This document shows, in pieces, positions 61,738 through 64,000 of a stretch of 64,000 nt of DNA. Location of the stretch: NCBI RefSeq assembly GCF_003814005.1, contig NZ_CP033898.1, forward strand, positions 1,736,001-1,800,000, in the 5' to 3' direction. How positions within the stretch are numbered: position 1 is the stretch's first letter; the number at the start of each line of letters is the position of its first letter. This DNA comes from Corynebacterium pseudopelargi. Lineage in GTDB: Bacteria; Actinomycetota; Actinomycetes; Mycobacteriales; Mycobacteriaceae. The notes under the pieces are model-generated. The model was not told where the DNA came from and did not search any database. It saw nothing but the letters and a program-made list of their open reading frames with translations. Position numbers and translations under genes: made by a program.

Positions 61738-62391
61738 CTAAAACAACCCTGCCGGCTGGAGTAATTCGGGGTAATCATTGCGCACATTCCCCACCGCCGG
61801 GTCAGCCGCTTTGGCCTCAAAACCTTCGGTGGGGCCAGGTACGAGCAATTCGGCGGCTTCCTCATCGCTGCCGAGCATCCACTGCTTAATCTGCCCAGGA
61901 GCTAAAAACCGCGGCATCCGGTGATGAATCCACTCCAGTGGTGCTTCTGAGTCGGTGGTGATCATCGTGGCACTGAGTTGGCCATCATTGTCTTGGACAA
62001 GCCCTGCGACCCAAATCACGTGCCCGGTGCTGATCCAATAGGGCTGCTTATTGTGCCACTCGTAGTAGCCGTCCATGGGGATCGCACAGCGGCCGTGCTG
62101 AAAGGCGGATCGAAAGCTCGGCTTTTCTCGCACCGTTTCGGCGCGGGCATTAAAAAGCGGTGGCCCAGAATCGTCGCGTTTCCAGTGCGGAATTAATCCC
62201 CATCGCGCCGGTTCTAGGCTTGCCTCCTGGGCATTGTGCGCCCTGAGGATGGCAATGGGTGTGGTTGGGGCGATGTTATAGCGCGCCCGCGGCAATCCCT
62301 GGGGTGCTGTGACTTGTTCATAGCCTGCGGTATCGCGAGCAGCCTCAATTAGGGCATCCTCGGTGGTAAATAACACGAAGCGTCCACACAT
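61738..62391 (-). CDS. SRAP-domain protein (YedK/HMCES family)
   Basis: 217 residues from ATG 62391, giving the obligatory MCGRF start with catalytic Cys2. Further markers: [26 protein letters not shown] and HHRMPRFL. Forms a covalent thiazolidine link with abasic sites in single-stranded DNA, protecting them. Starts 18 bp from aroA on the other strand. Confidence 0.94.
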   Translation of the reverse strand: MCGRFVLFTTEDALIEAARDTAGYEQVTAPQGLPRARYNIAPTTPIAILRAHNAQEASLEPARWGLIPHWKRDDSGPPLFNARAETVREKPSFRSAFQHGRCAIPMDGYYEWHNKQPYWISTGHVIWVAGLVQDNDGQLSATMITTDSEAPLEWIHHRMPRFLAPGQIKQWMLGSDEEAAELLVPGPTEGFEAKAADPAVGNVRNDYPELLQPAGLF

Positions 62392-62409
62392 AGCCTTTAT
62401 TATGGAGCA

Positions 62410-63678
62410 ATGCCGAAGTTTTGGAATGCACCGCATGTGGATACCCCAATTCGCGCCAGGGTTACTGTGCCCGGCTCGAAGTCGATGAGCAACCGCGCCC
62501 TGGTGCTCGCAGCCCTAGCCGATGGGCCTTCAACGATTCGCGGCGCACTCCAAAGCCGAGATTCCTCTTTAATGTGCGAGGGCCTCAAAGCGATGGGCAC
62601 CGGCATCGAAGCTGGTGAAACCATCCGCGTGGTTCCAGCACCGCTGCATGGCGCCACGGTGGATTGTGGCCTCGCCGGCACCGTGATGCGCTTTCTACCG
62701 CCGGTGGCAGCCCTTGCGCAGGGCACAGTGCTTTTCGACGGCGACGAGCAGGCAAAATCCCGCCCGATGGACACCATCTTGAACGCCCTACGAGCAGTCG
62801 GTGTGCAAGTAGACGGCAATAGCTTGCCGTTTTCCGTCCACGGCGATGGCCAACCCCAAGGTGGCGAGGTCAGCATTGATGCCTCAAGTTCCTCGCAATT
62901 TCTTTCCGGCCTGCTGCTTTCTGCCGCCCGCTATGGCCAAGGGATGCGTATTCGCCACATCGGCTCGCACCTGCCTAGTACGCCCCATATCGATATGAGC
63001 ATTGCCATGTTGCGTGAGGCAGGAGTGCAGGTGACCCAACCCGAACCCCATGTGTGGGAGGTAGCACCAGGTAGCATCGCAGGCCGCGAATGGAACATTG
63101 AGCCGGACCTTTCCAATGCCACGCCCTTTATGGCCGCTGCTGCCGTCACCGGCGGCGAGGTGTCTATTGCGCACTGGCCAGAAAGCACCACCCAGCCAGG
63201 TGATCAGATCCGTGGCATCTTAGAAACCATGGGCTGCCAGGTAGAACGCCGTGGCAGCGATTTGTGCGTGATTGGCCCAGAGCGCGGTGCACTTCGTGGT
63301 GTGGAACAAGATATGGGCGATATTGGCGAGCTCACCCCCACGGTGGCAGCGCTTGCCGCGCTTGCGCAAAGCCCAAGCTATTTAAGCAATATTGCGCATC
63401 TACGCGGCCACGAAACCGATCGGCTTTCCGCCCTTGCCACCGAGATCAACCGGCTTGGAGGGCGCTGCATCGAGCACCCAGATGCCCTAGAAATCCAACC
63501 GGCGGCGTTGCATGGTGGCCAGTGGTATTCCTATGCCGATCACCGCATGGCCACCGCCGGTGCGATTATCGGATTGCGGGTTGCAGGCGTGGAGGTTGAA
63601 AATATTGAAACCACCGCCAAAACACTGCCCGGTTTTGCTCAGATGTGGCAGACGATGATCGATTCGAAGGAGAGCTAA
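62410..63678 (+). CDS. aroA: 3-phosphoshikimate 1-carboxyvinyltransferase (EPSP synthase)
   Basis: 422 residues from ATG 62410 (a Met frame at 62402 is out of phase). Motifs: [67 protein letters not shown]. Joins PEP and shikimate-3-phosphate in aromatic amino acid synthesis. No ribosome-binding site, so possibly leaderless. Followed by rsgA with no gap. Confidence 0.95.
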   Translation: MPKFWNAPHVDTPIRARVTVPGSKSMSNRALVLAALADGPSTIRGALQSRDSSLMCEGLKAMGTGIEAGETIRVVPAPLHGATVDCGLAGTVMRFLPPVAALAQGTVLFDGDEQAKSRPMDTILNALRAVGVQVDGNSLPFSVHGDGQPQGGEVSIDASSSSQFLSGLLLSAARYGQGMRIRHIGSHLPSTPHIDMSIAMLREAGVQVTQPEPHVWEVAPGSIAGREWNIEPDLSNATPFMAAAAVTGGEVSIAHWPESTTQPGDQIRGILETMGCQVERRGSDLCVIGPERGALRGVEQDMGDIGELTPTVAALAALAQSPSYLSNIAHLRGHETDRLSALATEINRLGGRCIEHPDALEIQPAALHGGQWYSYADHRMATAGAIIGLRVAGVEVENIETTAKTLPGFAQMWQTMIDSKES

Positions 63679-64000
63679 ATGGCCAGGCGTTGGGATGAAA
63701 GCGATGTGAAAATCCGCCCTGGCAAAGGTTCACGCCCTCGCACCAAAGACCGCCCCCAGCACAAGGACGCAAAGTTCGGGATGGTGGTAAGCAAAGACCG
63801 CGGCCGGTGGGGCGTGGTACTCGATGGCCAGCACCAGCCCGTAGTGGCCATGCGAGCCCGCGAGATGGGGCGCACCCCTGTGGAGGTGGGCGATAGGGTC
63901 GGCATCGTCGGCGATACATCCGGACGCCCTGGATCTTTAGCCAGAATTGTCAAACTTGCCCAACGCACCTCAGTACTTCGGCGCACCGCCGATGACACAG
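63679..64000 (+). CDS. rsgA: Ribosome small-subunit-dependent GTPase A, 5' part
   Basis: The first 107 residues are visible; the rest is beyond the right edge. N-terminal Lys/Arg-rich tail, then the OB-fold with GMVVSKDRGRWGVVL and VEVGDRVGIVG, ending at QRTSVLRRTADD, the link to the circularly permuted GTPase domain. Starts directly after the aroA stop, with AAGGAG inside aroA. Helps 30S maturation. Confidence 0.9.
   Translation, partial: MARRWDESDVKIRPGKGSRPRTKDRPQHKDAKFGMVVSKDRGRWGVVLDGQHQPVVAMRAREMGRTPVEVGDRVGIVGDTSGRPGSLARIVKLAQRTSVLRRTADDT

Noticed and set aside
1..64000. CRISPR array, rRNA genes or replication origin
   Set aside because: No regularly spaced repeats, no rRNA-like sequence and no DnaA box cluster were seen.

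Overview
The window reads as a chromosome segment of a Corynebacterium species. Evidence: a tmRNA whose tag ends in DYALAA, a mycothiol-type sigH/anti-sigma pair, a WhiB regulator, a 24-residue bL37 ribosomal protein, SigK/RskA, AdnA/AdnB, and two blocks whose gene order I recognise. One matches the C. glutamicum order hisN-impA-prfB-ftsE-ftsX-smpB. The other matches the M. tuberculosis order from the UPF0182 gene through the Lon-like PDZ protease, uvrD2, nudC, K+ channel, adnB-adnA, DUF3152, DUF3107, rhlE, whiB1, sigH, SRAP protein and aroA to rsgA. These matches come from memory of the families, not from a search. The species cannot be named from the sequence alone.

Layout. (1) 1-8918: an aromatic catabolic island. 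A flavin monooxygenase (cut by the window edge) and an MHS transporter run leftward. Divergent from them is a homoprotocatechuate meta-cleavage operon: a FAH-RraA fusion isomerase/decarboxylase, a GntR regulator, semialdehyde dehydrogenase, homoprotocatechuate 2,3-dioxygenase, hydratase and aldolase. (2) 8919-11922: a gene-poor stretch, then two lipoprotein genes around an NADPH-dependent FMN reductase. (3) About 11990-16410: a degraded mobile island inserted at the 3' end of ssrA. It holds a frameshifted tyrosine integrase, extra copies of the tmRNA 3' end (att-like), a broken papain-fold toxin with an intact overlapping candidate immunity gene, a truncated tRNA-like minihelix, and an array of small acidic immunity-like genes, two of them recent tandem duplicates. 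(4) 16414-25499: ssrA, a lipoprotein gene, DUF488, smpB, ftsX, ftsE, an AbgT-type transporter, prfB, impA, hisN. (5) 25549-30431: a secreted serine protease and a four-gene operon for a Propionibacterium-type methylmalonyl-CoA:pyruvate transcarboxylase. (6) 30864-34901: rskA-sigK, divergent from a FAS1-domain lipoprotein gene (the MPT83/MPT70 type), then two secreted proteins. (7) 35003-58782: initiator tRNA, UPF0182 protein, proteases, UvrD2, NudC, K+ channel, the AdnAB helicase-nuclease and RhlE. (8) 58806-64000: whiB1 with an unusual repeat-rich upstream region, bL37, sigH-rshA, a YbaK deacylase, a SRAP protein, aroA and the start of rsgA.

How the parts fit. The first island probably converts a hydroxyphenylacetate through homoprotocatechuate to pyruvate and succinic semialdehyde, with the GntR protein as local regulator. 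SmpB and tmRNA of the trans-translation system lie about 1.7 kb apart. SigK, its anti-sigma factor and the FAS1 lipoprotein form the same functional unit as in mycobacteria, with a matching promoter-like sequence between them. The points most worth a second look are the ssrA island with its toxin/immunity remnants, the FAH-RraA fusion, the transcarboxylase operon, the degenerate ATPase motifs of AdnA, and the paired GTGAAGC repeats before whiB1.
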